A DNA stretch of 29,779 bases from an uncultured Chromatiaceae bacterium (GCA_937978655.1 CALJUX010000010.1:1-29779), one strand, 5' to 3'. Numbered from the stretch's first letter, positions 7,932 through 16,163 are shown. Numbers and translations: made by a program. The notes: generated from the letters alone by a model not told the origin.

Positions 7932-7946
7932 GCCATCGGGGCTTTT
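7930..7946 (+). terminator. Weak hairpin after the unknown gene
   Basis: AAGCC (7930-7934) pairs with GGCTT (7940-7944) around five bases, followed by TT. The stem overlaps the stop codon and the TTTT run overlaps the candidate ftsB -35 box. Only a weak terminator, if any. Confidence 0.35.
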
Positions 7947-7971
7947 CAGCACGATCTCAAGCCTGCATAAT
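7943..7971 (+). promoter_or_regulatory. Candidate sigma-70 promoter for the ftsB operon
   Basis: TTTTCA (7943-7948) and CATAAT (7966-7971) are 17 bases apart; the matches are 4/6 and 5/6. The site lies about 29 bases before the ftsB ATG and after a weak hairpin. Confidence 0.5.
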
Positions 7972-7999
7972 ACCGGCAGTATGCGTTTTTGGATCTGTC

Positions 8000-8284
8000 A
8001 TGCGACTGTTAATCATTATGCTGTTTGCGCTGGTCTGCGCACTGCAATATCGCCTGTGGTTTGGGCCACACAGCGTCAAAGAATATTTTAAGCATCAGGA
8101 AGAGCTGAAGGTGCACCTTGCCAGCAATCTGGAGCTGGAAAAACGCAACAAAATGCTGATGGCCGATGTCGCCGATTTACAAAGTGGCCTGGATTCCATC
8201 GAAGAGCGTTCGCGTAACGAGCTGGGCCTGATTAAACAAGACGAAGTATTTTTCCGTCTGGTGGCCAAGCAGGTCAAAAAATGA
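8000..8284 (+). CDS. ftsB: Cell division protein FtsB
   Basis: FtsB is a small bitopic inner-membrane protein of the divisome. It pairs with FtsL through a periplasmic coiled coil and with FtsQ, and helps activate septal wall synthesis by FtsWI. It has 94 residues (E. coli 103). An N-terminal membrane segment (about 3-20) is followed by the family motif LQYRLWFGPHSV, then a coiled coil (about 30-70) with the LEKRNKML and SIEERSRNELGL signatures. The C-terminal tail is shorter than in E. coli. The start is ATG at 8000 with only a weak GGA at 7991. The stop overlaps the ispD ATG by four bases, the same order as in E. coli. Confidence 0.95.
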   Translation: MRLLIIMLFALVCALQYRLWFGPHSVKEYFKHQEELKVHLASNLELEKRNKMLMADVADLQSGLDSIEERSRNELGLIKQDEVFFRLVAKQVKK

Positions 8285-8973
8285 CCATCGCCATGTTGAT
8301 CCCGGCGGCCGGTGTCGGCAGCCGCATGCAGGCTGACCGGCCGAAACAATATTTAACGCTGGCCAACCAGACTGTTCTTGAACACACCGCTGCCAAACTG
8401 CTGGCATTGCCCCAAACCCGCCGCCTGTTTTTAGCCTTATCGCCGCAAGACCCGTATTTTCCGACCTTACCTTTAGCACAGGACCCCAGAGTCTGCCGTG
8501 TCGACGGTGGCTCCGAGCGTGCCGATTCGGTGCTGGCGGGCCTGATGGCGATAGACGCAGAGCAGTTTCCCTGGACTTTGGTGCATGACGCGGCGCGCCC
8601 ACTGGTGCAGCCCGCCGACATTCAGCAGTTAATCAGTGCCTGCCAGCAAAGCGGCACCGGCGGTATTCTGGCGAGCCCAGTGCGCGATACGATGAAACGT
8701 GGCTACGCCCAAACGCAAGGGCCGAGTCTGGTCGCCGAGACCGTTGAACGGCGTCAACTGTGGCATGCACTGACGCCGCAATTGTTTCCTACTGCTTTAC
8801 TGCGCGACGCGCTGCAGCGCGCTTTAGCCGCCGGTGTCGCTATTACTGATGAAGCCTCGGCGATGGAATGGGCCGGCCATCCGGTGCAGCTGATCCCCGG
8901 TCGTGCTGACAATCTGAAAATTACTCAGCCAGAGGACTTAGCTCTGGCACGCTTTTATCTGGAGCAGGCATGA
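8281..8973 (+). CDS. ispD: 2-C-methyl-D-erythritol 4-phosphate cytidylyltransferase IspD
   Basis: IspD couples methylerythritol phosphate with CTP to give CDP-methylerythritol, step three of the non-mevalonate isoprenoid pathway. It has 230 residues, a normal length. The nucleotide-binding loop is PAAGVGSRMQADRPKQY (8-24). Further family motifs are VHDAARPLV and the C-terminal DEASAMEW and PGRADNLKIT. ATG overlaps the ftsB stop (ATGA), and its own stop overlaps ispF the same way, so translation is probably coupled. The product is the substrate of IspE, which is not in this window; IspF acts after that. Confidence 0.96.
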   Translation: MTIAMLIPAAGVGSRMQADRPKQYLTLANQTVLEHTAAKLLALPQTRRLFLALSPQDPYFPTLPLAQDPRVCRVDGGSERADSVLAGLMAIDAEQFPWTLVHDAARPLVQPADIQQLISACQQSGTGGILASPVRDTMKRGYAQTQGPSLVAETVERRQLWHALTPQLFPTALLRDALQRALAAGVAITDEASAMEWAGHPVQLIPGRADNLKITQPEDLALARFYLEQA

Positions 8974-9455
8974 TCCCTTTTCGTATTGGCCACGGTTTTG
9001 ATGTGCACGCTTTTGGCGGTGAAGGCCCGGTGACCTTGGGCGGTGTCAAAATCGATTATTCGCAAGGTTTGCTGGCGCATTCCGATGGTGACGTGGTGTT
9101 ACATGCGGTATCGGACGCTTTGTTAGGCGCAGTGGCGCTCGGGGATATCGGCCATCATTTTCCTGATACGGATGCTGCTTTTAAAGGCATCGACAGCCGG
9201 ATTTTGCTGCGCAAAGTGTTTGCGGACGTCAAAGCGCTGGGTTATGCCATTGGCAATCTGGATGTGACTATTATGGCGCAGGCACCGAAAATGGCGCCGC
9301 ATATCGAGGCGATGCGTCAGGTGCTGGCGGCTGATTTGGAAACACAATTCAGCCAGGTGAATGTCAAAGCCACCACCACGGAAAAACTCGGTTTTGTCGG
9401 CCGCAAAGAAGGCATTGCGGTTGAAGCCGTGGTGCTGCTGGTGAAAACCGCATGA
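8970..9455 (+). CDS. ispF: 2-C-methyl-D-erythritol 2,4-cyclodiphosphate synthase IspF
   Basis: IspF cyclises CDP-methylerythritol 2-phosphate to the 2,4-cyclodiphosphate, releasing CMP; it works as a homotrimer in the cytosol. It has 161 residues (family about 158). Metal ligands are Asp11 and His13 in GHGFDVHAF, and the later His in SDALLGAVALGDIGHHFPDT belongs to the conserved set. The AHSDGDVVLHA motif and the C-terminal VNVKATTTEKLGFVGR with EGIA are present. GGAG at 8961-8964 precedes ATG by five bases. Its stop overlaps truD by four bases. Confidence 0.97.
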   Translation: MIPFRIGHGFDVHAFGGEGPVTLGGVKIDYSQGLLAHSDGDVVLHAVSDALLGAVALGDIGHHFPDTDAAFKGIDSRILLRKVFADVKALGYAIGNLDVTIMAQAPKMAPHIEAMRQVLAADLETQFSQVNVKATTTEKLGFVGRKEGIAVEAVVLLVKTA

Positions 9456-10516
9456 GCGACGCAGCAACCCACATTCAATTTCCGCCGCTGGCGTATCTGT
9501 ACGGCGAACCGACCTGCCGGGCGCTACTCAGAAGCGTGCCGGAAGATTTTATTGTCGATGAAGAACTGAGTTTCACTCCAACCGGTGCCGGCGAGCATTT
9601 ATTGCTGCAGGTCGAGAAAATCGGCCAGAACACGCAGTATGTCGGCAAACAAATCGCTGAAGCGGCCGGGATTAAATCGCGTTTAGTCAGCTATGCCGGT
9701 TTAAAAGACCGCCATGCCATCACCCGGCAATGGTTTTGTTTGCCGGTGCCCATCAAGCAGGAATTGAATTATCAAGACTGGCAGATTGAAGGCGTGCGGA
9801 TTTTACAATCGGTGCGTCACCAACGCCGGCTGAAGATTGGTTCGATTAAACAGAACCATTTTCGCTTGCGGCTGCGTAATGTCTCTGATGTCGCCGAGCT
9901 GGAACAACGCCTGCAACTGATTGGTGCCGGCGTGCCGAATTATTACGGTGAACAACGTTTTGGCCGCGATGGCGGTAACCTGCAGCTGGCCGAACATTTA
10001 TTTCGCGGCGGCAGTATCAGCGACCGGCAAATCCGGGGTTTGGCGTTATCGGCCAGCCGCTCGATGTTGTTTAACCAACAAGTGTCGCAGCGTTTACAGC
10101 AGCTGGGTTTTTTGACGTTATTACCTGGCAGCGTGGTGCAGCTCGATGGCTCGGGTTCAGTGTTTCAGGTGGACCCGAGCGATAGCAACATTCAACGCCG
10201 GTTACTGGAGCAGGATATTCATCCAACAGCGATTCTGCCCGGTATTGGAAAAATACTGGAACAAGATCAGGCGCTTGCCTGGCAGCAACAACAATTAATA
10301 CCCTGGCAGCACTGGGTGGATGGTCTGGTCGCGCTCAATGTAAATACCGAACGCCGGGCTGTGCGACTGGTACCAAAAGCGCTGAGTTATCAATGGCAGC
10401 ATGATACACTCGAGCTCAGTTTTGCCCTGCCTGCGGGTTGTTTTGCCACGTCGGTGCTGAGGGAGTTGGTGAATTATCAGGATATCCGCCGGGATATCGC
10501 TGCTCTGGAGTCCTAA
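9452..10516 (+). CDS. truD: tRNA pseudouridine(13) synthase TruD
   Basis: TruD converts U13 of tRNA-Glu to pseudouridine. It has 354 residues (E. coli 349). The catalytic Asp86 lies in the TruD signature SYAGLKDRHAIT (80-91). Other motifs are PEDFIVDEEL near the N-terminus, KIGSIKQNHFRLRLRN, NYYGEQRFGRDGGN, and the C-terminal LPAGCFATSVLREL. The start overlaps the ispF stop (ATGA). The stop codon directly abuts the surE ATG with no spacer. Order and overlaps match E. coli. Confidence 0.96.
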   Translation: MSDAATHIQFPPLAYLYGEPTCRALLRSVPEDFIVDEELSFTPTGAGEHLLLQVEKIGQNTQYVGKQIAEAAGIKSRLVSYAGLKDRHAITRQWFCLPVPIKQELNYQDWQIEGVRILQSVRHQRRLKIGSIKQNHFRLRLRNVSDVAELEQRLQLIGAGVPNYYGEQRFGRDGGNLQLAEHLFRGGSISDRQIRGLALSASRSMLFNQQVSQRLQQLGFLTLLPGSVVQLDGSGSVFQVDPSDSNIQRRLLEQDIHPTAILPGIGKILEQDQALAWQQQQLIPWQHWVDGLVALNVNTERRAVRLVPKALSYQWQHDTLELSFALPAGCFATSVLRELVNYQDIRRDIAALES

Positions 10517-11269
10517 ATGCGGATTTTGCTCAGTAATGATGATGGTGTGTACGCCAAAGGCATTTTAGTGTTGCAGCAGGCGCTGGCGGAAATTGCCACA
10601 GTGACCACGGTCGGACCGGATCGCAACTGCAGCGGCGCCAGTAACTCATTGACGTTACTCAACCCACTGCGTACCCAACAGCTTGATAACGGTTTTATCG
10701 CGGTCAACGGCACGCCAACGGACTGTGTGCATCTGGCGATTAGTCAGCTCTGTGACAAAACGCCGGATTTAGTCGTTGCCGGCATTAATCATGGCGCCAA
10801 TCTCGGTGATGATGTGTTGTATTCCGGCACTGTCGCGGCCGCTACTGAAGGCCGCCATCTGGGCTTACCAGCTATTGCCGTGTCGCTCGCCAGCCGCGAT
10901 GAAGAACATTTTGCCACTGCCGCTTATGTCACGGTCAAAGTCATTCAACAGTTAAAATCGCATCCACTGCCGGCCGACCAAATTCTCAATATCAATGTGC
11001 CTGGCGTAGCGCTCAGTGATCTCAAAGGCATTCAGGTGACCCGACTGGGCCGGCGGCACAAAGCTGAAACCATGACCAGTACCACCGACCCCTGGGGCCG
11101 GCGGATTTTTTGGTATGGCTCGTTAGGGCCGGAACTGGACGCTGGCGAAGGCACCGATTTTTATGCCATCGCCAATGGCTATGCCTCGGTCACGCCGCTG
11201 CAAATTGACATGACGGCGTATCGCAGTCTGCAACCGCTGCAGCAATGGCTGGAAGGGATCCGCTTCTGA
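10517..11269 (+). CDS. surE: 5'/3'-nucleotidase (survival protein) SurE
   Basis: SurE is a metal-dependent phosphatase acting on nucleoside monophosphates and short polyphosphate, important in stationary phase. It has 250 residues (E. coli 253). The metal site is Asp8/Asp9 in LLSNDDGVYA, with Ser39 in NCSGASNSLT and the Asn in AGINHGANLGDD. The segment SGTVAAATEGRHLGLPAIA is a family hallmark. GGAG at 10507-10510 lies at the end of truD, six bases before ATG. The final A of its stop is the first base of the pcm ATG (TGATG). It sits beside pcm, as in most gammaproteobacteria. Confidence 0.96.
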   Translation: MRILLSNDDGVYAKGILVLQQALAEIATVTTVGPDRNCSGASNSLTLLNPLRTQQLDNGFIAVNGTPTDCVHLAISQLCDKTPDLVVAGINHGANLGDDVLYSGTVAAATEGRHLGLPAIAVSLASRDEEHFATAAYVTVKVIQQLKSHPLPADQILNINVPGVALSDLKGIQVTRLGRRHKAETMTSTTDPWGRRIFWYGSLGPELDAGEGTDFYAIANGYASVTPLQIDMTAYRSLQPLQQWLEGIRF

Positions 11270-11925
11270 TGGCTGTGGTGACTTCCCGCAGCGCCCAGGT
11301 GCTGGCGCAAAAACTCCAGGTTGATGGCATTAAATCTACTGAGGTGTTGCAGGCGATTGCGCAAACACCACGCCATCATTTTGTTGAAATGGTTTTGGCG
11401 CATAAAGCTTATGAAAACACCGCGCTGCCAATAGGTCAGGGCCAGACCATTTCGCAGCCTTATATTGTCGCGCGAATGACTGAATTACTGTTGCAGGCCA
11501 ACCCTGATGGCACGCCCTGGCAGCCGAAAAAAGTGCTGGAAATTGGCACTGGCTCCGGTTATCAGACCGCCATTCTGGCGCGGTTGTTTCCGCAGGTCTG
11601 TACTGTGGAACGGATTAAGTCGTTGCAGTTTCAGGCCAAGCGCCGGCTGCATCAGCTGGATTTGCACAATGTCGCGATGAAACATGGCGACGGCTGGCTG
11701 GGCTGGCAGAGTAAGGCACCCTTTGACTGTATTATCGTCACCGCGGCGCCAACGCAAGTGCCGGATGCTTTGTTGCATCAGCTGGTAGACGGCGGACGTT
11801 TAGTGATCCCGGTCGGCGCGCAGGAACAAATGCTGCGGGTCTATACCCGGCAGCAAGACACTTATCCGTCGACAGATGTCGAAGCGGTGCGGTTTGTGCC
11901 TTTAGTGCCGGGTGAACTGGCCTGA
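11269..11925 (+). CDS. pcm: Protein-L-isoaspartate O-methyltransferase
   Basis: Pcm uses S-adenosylmethionine to methylate isoaspartyl residues in aged proteins, starting their repair. It has 218 residues (E. coli 208). Motifs are LPIGQGQTISQPYIVARMTE, the SAM loop LEIGTGSGYQTAIL, LDLHNVAMKHGDGW, and the closing VEAVRFVPLVPGELA. The start is taken at 11269, which forms TGATG with the surE stop and lies after GGAAGGGA (11251-11258). An in-frame ATG at 11245 would add eight residues inside surE and has no homology support. It is followed 20 bases later by a TTG-started gene. Confidence 0.95.
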   Translation: MAVVTSRSAQVLAQKLQVDGIKSTEVLQAIAQTPRHHFVEMVLAHKAYENTALPIGQGQTISQPYIVARMTELLLQANPDGTPWQPKKVLEIGTGSGYQTAILARLFPQVCTVERIKSLQFQAKRRLHQLDLHNVAMKHGDGWLGWQSKAPFDCIIVTAAPTQVPDALLHQLVDGGRLVIPVGAQEQMLRVYTRQQDTYPSTDVEAVRFVPLVPGELA

Positions 11926-11945
11926 TTGATTGTTAGGAGATTTTT

Positions 11946-12524
11946 TTGCGGATTTTTCAGTGGATGTACGACAAAGCGCTGGTCTGGGCCAAACACCGCC
12001 ACGCTGAGCGCTATTTATTTGGTCTGAGTTTCACTGAATCAGTGATTTTTCCTATCCCGCCGGATGTGATGCTGGCGCCGATGGCACTGGCCCATCCTGA
12101 ACGCGCCTGGCGGCTGGCCTGGCTGACTACTATTGCGTCGATTCTGGGCGGGATTTTGGGTTATTGGCTGGGTTATTTGTTATATGACCCTGTGGTGCTG
12201 CCGTTTATTCAATATATGGGCTATCAGGAAACTTTTGCGTTAGTCGAGCGCTGGTTTAATGAATATGGTGTCTGGGTGGTGTTTATCGCTGGTTTCTCAC
12301 CTATTCCGTACAAGCTGTTTACTGTTGGTGCCGGCTTGATGCATATGGCGTTTTTGCCTTTTGTCATTGCGTCTTTTATCGGTCGCGCCAGTCGGTTTTT
12401 TCTGGTTGCAGGCCTGATGTATTGGGGCGGTGCCAGGATGCAGGCCAAGTTGCGCGAAATCGTGGATATCTTAGGCTGGGGCACCGTTGCACTGGCCGGT
12501 TTGGCTTATCTGGTTTATGGCTGA
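11946..12524 (+). CDS. yqaA: YqaA-type DedA/VTT-family inner-membrane protein
   Basis: This is a 192-residue membrane protein of the YqaA branch of the DedA/VTT (SNARE-associated) family; close homologues are unassigned, while DedA proteins at large move lipid carriers or keep membrane potential. Hydrophobic segments lie near residues 23-45, 50-80, 95-120, 125-150 and 168-190. Family-type loops FPIPPDVMLAPMAL and FSPIPYKLFTVGAGL are present, with conserved Pro and Gly. The start is TTG at 11946, read as Met. TAGGAGA (11934-11940) stands five bases before it, whereas the first ATG (11964) has no such site. Its stop lies five bases before the chosen nlpD start. The symbol is by family only. Confidence 0.85.
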   Translation: MRIFQWMYDKALVWAKHRHAERYLFGLSFTESVIFPIPPDVMLAPMALAHPERAWRLAWLTTIASILGGILGYWLGYLLYDPVVLPFIQYMGYQETFALVERWFNEYGVWVVFIAGFSPIPYKLFTVGAGLMHMAFLPFVIASFIGRASRFFLVAGLMYWGGARMQAKLREIVDILGWGTVALAGLAYLVYG

Positions 12525-12528
12525 GCTG

Positions 12529-13392
12529 ATGTCACACCCCGGACCGGTCGCCCCACTGAAAACATCCATGTCACGTCTCGCCCTGATCGGGCTGGTGCTG
12601 ACTCTGACAGCCTGCGGCAGCAACAACAGCCCGGCGCCGGTAGACAGCTGGCAGAGCCGGAATAAAGCCGGCCGTGCATTGCAGGCCGATACTTATCAGG
12701 TGAAACGTGGCGATACATTGTTTTCGATCGCGTTTCGTAATGGGATGGATTACCGCAGCCTGGCACGGCTGAACCATATTGCCGAGCCGTACACTATTTA
12801 TGTTGGTCAGGTGCTGGTGGTTTCAAACGGCAGCACTGACAGCGGCTCTGTGCGCAATGCCGGTACGACAAGCCTTCGACCAAATAAGAATCATTCAAAT
12901 TCAAACAGTTCTGTAGCTTCATCAAAAAGCGCTAAAGTAGTTGCACCGCAAAATCAAAAGCGTTATGGTCAAAATGAACGGGTCACAGAACCCGAAAAAA
13001 CCGAGAACGGTACCATTAATGGAAACGTTCGGCAATGGCATTGGCCAGTGAAAGGCCCGATATTGGCGAAATTTTCCAGTCAGGAACACGGTAACAAAGG
13101 TCTTGATATTGGTGGCGCTTTAGGTACGCCGATTAAAGCGGCAGCGGCAGGTCAGGTGGTATACGCCGGCAATGCGCTGCGGGGTTATGGCAACTTAATT
13201 ATCATTAAACATAATGACGATTTTTTAAGTGCTTATGCCCACAATCACCGGTTAATGGTGAAAGAACGCGATTCGGTGGCAGCAGGACAGACCATCGCTG
13301 AAATGGGCAATTCCGATGCAGACCGTATACAGCTGCATTTTGAAATCCGCTATCGGGGAAAATCTGTTGATCCGCTGCGTTATCTCAAATAA
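12529..13392 (+). CDS. nlpD: Murein hydrolase activator lipoprotein NlpD
   Basis: NlpD is an outer-membrane lipoprotein that activates the amidase AmiC during daughter-cell separation. A lipobox LTLTAC sets the lipidated Cys29. A LysM domain (about 55-98, YQVKRGDTLFSIAF) binds peptidoglycan, a Ser/Asn-rich linker follows, and a C-terminal M23 domain ends HFEIRYRGKSVDPLRYLK. The M23 zinc site is degenerate: the first His is Asn in GNKGLDIGG and the HxH motif is reduced to LHFE, as in E. coli NlpD, so it regulates and does not cut. The start is uncertain: ATG at 12517, 12529 or 12568 all leave a signal peptide, and none has a clear Shine-Dalgarno. The AT-rich linker DNA (about 12870-13020) is where an rpoS promoter could lie, by analogy with E. 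coli. Confidence 0.93.
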   Translation: MSHPGPVAPLKTSMSRLALIGLVLTLTACGSNNSPAPVDSWQSRNKAGRALQADTYQVKRGDTLFSIAFRNGMDYRSLARLNHIAEPYTIYVGQVLVVSNGSTDSGSVRNAGTTSLRPNKNHSNSNSSVASSKSAKVVAPQNQKRYGQNERVTEPEKTENGTINGNVRQWHWPVKGPILAKFSSQEHGNKGLDIGGALGTPIKAAAAGQVVYAGNALRGYGNLIIIKHNDDFLSAYAHNHRLMVKERDSVAAGQTIAEMGNSDADRIQLHFEIRYRGKSVDPLRYLK

Positions 13393-13467
13393 CAACAGCA
13401 CACAAGCGCATCAAAAGAATGGAATTCTGGCACTGACGCTTGACCCTTGCAGATCTGGGAGACGGAT

Positions 13468-14466
13468 ATGGGACAAAAAGATGAAGACGATGTAGTTGAT
13501 TTCAAGGAAGCGGAATTAACAGAAGACGTGGCTTTGCTCGACGACGATGCTGCAGAGCCTGATATGGCAAGTCTTGCCACCGAAGAAGAAAGCGCACCTG
13601 ACGATGTGTTCACCCGTGACGACAGTCAACGCACGATGGACGCCACGCAAATTTATCTCGGCGAGATCGGGTTTTCCCCGCTGCTGAGTGCCGAAGAAGA
13701 AGTCTACTTTTCCCGTTTAGCCCTCAAAGGTGATGCCGCAGCCCGCAAACGCATGATTGAAAGTAACTTGCGTCTGGTGGTGAAAATTGCCCGGCGTTAT
13801 ATCAATCGTGGACTGGCGCTGCTGGATCTGATTGAAGAAGGCAATCTGGGACTTATTCGTGCGGTAGAAAAATTTGACCCGGAACGCGGTTTCCGCTTCT
13901 CCACTTACGCCACCTGGTGGATCCGCCAGACCATAGAACGCGCCATCATGAATCAGACCCGGACTATCCGGTTGCCTATTCATGTGGTGAAAGAGCTGAA
14001 TATTTATCTGCGTGCCGCCCGTGAGTTGTCGCAACGGCTCGATCACGAGCCAACGCCGGAAGAGATTGCGGCGGCGCTGGACCGGCCGGTGGAAGAAGTC
14101 CGCCGCATGTTAAAGCTCAACGAAAAAATCACCTCTGTAGACACGCCGGTCGCCGGCTCGTCGGAAAAGCAGTTACTGGATATTCTGGCCGACGAAAAAG
14201 AACTGGGCCCGGAAACCGAACTGCAGGATGCCGATATCCGTCAGCATCTGGTGGTCTGGCTGGAAGAGCTGAATCCCAAACAACGTGAAGTGCTGGCGCG
14301 CCGTTTTGGCCTGCTTGGCTATGAACCATCCACTCTGGAAGATGTTGGCCGTGAAATTGGTCTGACACGGGAACGGGTACGGCAAATTCAGGTTGAGGCG
14401 CTGCGTCGGCTGCGTGAAATCGTCACGCATCAAGGGCTGAACATCGAGACTTTGTTCCAGGAATAA
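13468..14466 (+). CDS. rpoS: RNA polymerase sigma factor RpoS (sigma-38)
   Basis: RpoS directs transcription of the general stress and stationary-phase regulon. It has 332 residues (E. coli 330). An acidic N-terminus is followed by region 1.2 (DATQIYLGEIGFSPLLSAEE), region 2 with NLRLVVKIARRYINRGLALL and RFSTYATWWIRQTIERAI, region 3, and region 4 with a helix-turn-helix in LEDVGREIGLTRERVRQIQ. The start is ATG at 13468, six bases after GGGAG (13457-13461); a TTG at 13447 would extend it without reason. It follows nlpD by 75 bases, the conserved arrangement. A strong terminator follows. Confidence 0.98.
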   Translation: MGQKDEDDVVDFKEAELTEDVALLDDDAAEPDMASLATEEESAPDDVFTRDDSQRTMDATQIYLGEIGFSPLLSAEEEVYFSRLALKGDAAARKRMIESNLRLVVKIARRYINRGLALLDLIEEGNLGLIRAVEKFDPERGFRFSTYATWWIRQTIERAIMNQTRTIRLPIHVVKELNIYLRAARELSQRLDHEPTPEEIAAALDRPVEEVRRMLKLNEKITSVDTPVAGSSEKQLLDILADEKELGPETELQDADIRQHLVVWLEELNPKQREVLARRFGLLGYEPSTLEDVGREIGLTRERVRQIQVEALRRLREIVTHQGLNIETLFQE

Positions 14467-14485
14467 TCCGGCACTTCAAGCAGAA

Positions 14486-14510
14486 AAAAAGCGGGCATGT
14501 CCCGCTTTTT
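14486..14510 (+). terminator. Intrinsic terminator after rpoS
   Basis: GCGGG (14491-14495) pairs with CCCGC (14501-14505) around CATGT, extended by A runs and T runs to 10 bp, and ends in TTTTT. It separates rpoS from the sigma-54-type promoter downstream. Confidence 0.88.
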
Positions 14511-14609
14511 GCTTTTGTGCTGTGCTGAAAATATGTTGCAGGCATCAGATCCGGTTCTGCAGAGTCACTCCTTCGTGCTATCCCCGCTGCCCAGCCGCTG
14601 ATCTCAGGC

Positions 14610-14625
14610 TGGCACAGGCTTTGCT
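14610..14625 (+). promoter_or_regulatory. Sigma-54 (RpoN) -24/-12 promoter for the ATP-grasp operon
   Basis: TGGCAC-A-GGCT-TTGCT matches the sigma-54 consensus TGGCACR-N4-TTGCW. The invariant GG (14611-14612) and GC (14623-14624) are 12 bases apart as required. Transcription would start near 14636, leaving a leader of about 76 bases before the ATG at 14712. Sigma-54 promoters need an enhancer-binding activator. The only upstream candidate I see is a loose TGC-N12-GCA dyad at 14523-14540, around -104, which fits NtrC poorly. No good sigma-70 promoter was found in this gap. Confidence 0.72.
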
Positions 14626-14711
14626 CCATCTGTGTTATCTGTGTGTTTTTGCACCAAAACAGCGTGCACAGCCGACAGATGCAGAAACACCGGACAAATG
14701 GCGGGGGCAGC

Positions 14712-16160
14712 ATGGCGCAAAGTTTCAGCGGGTATCCGCAATTAGCGAATTGTTTTGACGAACTGGTGTCGGCAACAGGCACTGCGCGGCCACCGGCAGA
14801 TGCCATCGCCCGCTTTATAGAGCGGCATGGCAGCGCAGAGCTGATCCACCGCCAACAGCAGCTGGACCAGACTATCCGCAGCATGGGCGTCTGTTTCACT
14901 TTGTACAACGAAGGTCAGAATATCGACCGCGCCTGGCCGCTGGATGTGATGCCGCGTACCATTCCGCTCAGCGAGTGGCGCCGCACCAGTGCCGGCCTGA
15001 TGCAACGCCTGCAGGCGCTGAATCTGTTTATCGATGATTTGTATCATGACCAGCGCATTTTGCGGGCCGGCATTGTGCCCAAAGATCTGGTTCTGCCTTC
15101 GAAAAATTTCCTTGCACCATGTCAGGGCGTGTCGCCCCCTTTTGGCGTCTGGGCGCACATTTGCGGCACAGATCTGGTCCGCGATGAGCGCGGTCAGTTC
15201 CTGGTGCTGGAAGATAATTTACGGGTGCCAAGCGGCGTGTCTTATATGCTGGAGAACCGCACGGTGATGAAACGGGTGTTTCCGGAGCTGTTTGCTGATT
15301 CCACCATTGTACCGGTCGACGATTATCCACATCAGCTATGGAAGATGCTGGCATCCCTGTCACCCAGGCCTGGCGACGTGCCCTGTATCGTGCTGTTGAC
15401 GCCGGGGATTTATAACTCGGCGTATTTTGAACATAGTTATCTGGCGCAGCAGATGGGCATCGAACTGGCAGAAAATACCGACTTGCAGGTCGAAGCCGAC
15501 GGTGTGTATTTGCGCGCGCTCAATGGTTTACAACGTGTCGATGTGATTTATCGCCGGGTCGACGATATTTTCCTCGACCCGACCGTGTTCCGGCCTGACT
15601 CTGTGCTTGGCGTCCCCGGGCTGTTTCATCCCTGGGCCAAAGGCCAGGTGGCGATAGCCAACGCGCCGGGGTCAGGCGTTGCGGATGACAAAGTCATTTA
15701 TGCCTATGTGCCACAAATCATTGAATATTATCTTGGCGAAAAACCGCTGATTGACAACGTGCCGACTTATCTGTGTGCCGATGCCCAGCAACGGGCTTAT
15801 GTACTGGCCAATCTCGATAAACTCGTGGTGAAACCGGCGAATGAATCCGGTGGCTACGGCATTTTGATTGGCCCGCGCGCGACCGAGGCCGAACGGGCGC
15901 AGATGGCGCAGGCGATTGTGACGAACCCGCGGAATTTTGTCGCCCAGCCCACTTTGCAGTTATCAACAGCACCAACTTTATGTGACGGCGTGCTGGAGCC
16001 GCGCCATCTGGATTTGCGGCCTTTTATTTTGCAGGGGCGTGATTTGTACTGCAGTACCGGAGGTCTCAGCCGGGTCGCGCTGCGTCGCGGCTCGCTGGTG
16101 GTCAATTCATCGCAGGGCGGTGGCAGTAAAGATACCTGGATCATCAATGACGAGGTGTAA
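14712..16160 (+). CDS. Circularly permuted type 2 ATP-grasp protein (DUF404/DUF407 family)
   Basis: This 482-residue cytosolic protein belongs to the circularly permuted ATP-grasp family, predicted to join a carboxylate to an amine with ATP; its substrate is unknown. Motifs consistent with an active enzyme are intact: VLEDNLRVPSG (165-175), likely magnesium and nucleotide ligands; VVKPANESGGYG (372-383), with the ATP-contacting Lys and glycine loop; HLDLRPF (432-438); and NSSQGGGSKDTW (465-476). GVCFTLYNEG (59-68) is a further family signature. The start at 14712 follows GGGGG (14703-14707) closely; an in-frame ATG at 14643 would lie within the leader. It is the first gene of a four-gene operon behind a sigma-54 promoter. 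The alpha-E gene follows after three bases. Confidence 0.9.
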   Translation: MAQSFSGYPQLANCFDELVSATGTARPPADAIARFIERHGSAELIHRQQQLDQTIRSMGVCFTLYNEGQNIDRAWPLDVMPRTIPLSEWRRTSAGLMQRLQALNLFIDDLYHDQRILRAGIVPKDLVLPSKNFLAPCQGVSPPFGVWAHICGTDLVRDERGQFLVLEDNLRVPSGVSYMLENRTVMKRVFPELFADSTIVPVDDYPHQLWKMLASLSPRPGDVPCIVLLTPGIYNSAYFEHSYLAQQMGIELAENTDLQVEADGVYLRALNGLQRVDVIYRRVDDIFLDPTVFRPDSVLGVPGLFHPWAKGQVAIANAPGSGVADDKVIYAYVPQIIEYYLGEKPLIDNVPTYLCADAQQRAYVLANLDKLVVKPANESGGYGILIGPRATEAERAQMAQAIVTNPRNFVAQPTLQLSTAPTLCDGVLEPRHLDLRPFILQGRDLYCSTGGLSRVALRRGSLVVNSSQGGGSKDTWIINDEV

Positions 16161-16163
16161 AGC

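Noticed and set aside
14523..14540. NtrC binding site upstream of the sigma-54 promoter
   Set aside because: Only the outer TGC and GCA match; spacing is one base too long and the inner positions disagree with the NtrC consensus.
14423..14908. 161-aa minus-strand frame across the rpoS end and ATP-grasp start
   Set aside because: It runs through the rpoS terminator and two real genes, and the translation is low-complexity Cys/Ser/Arg-rich.
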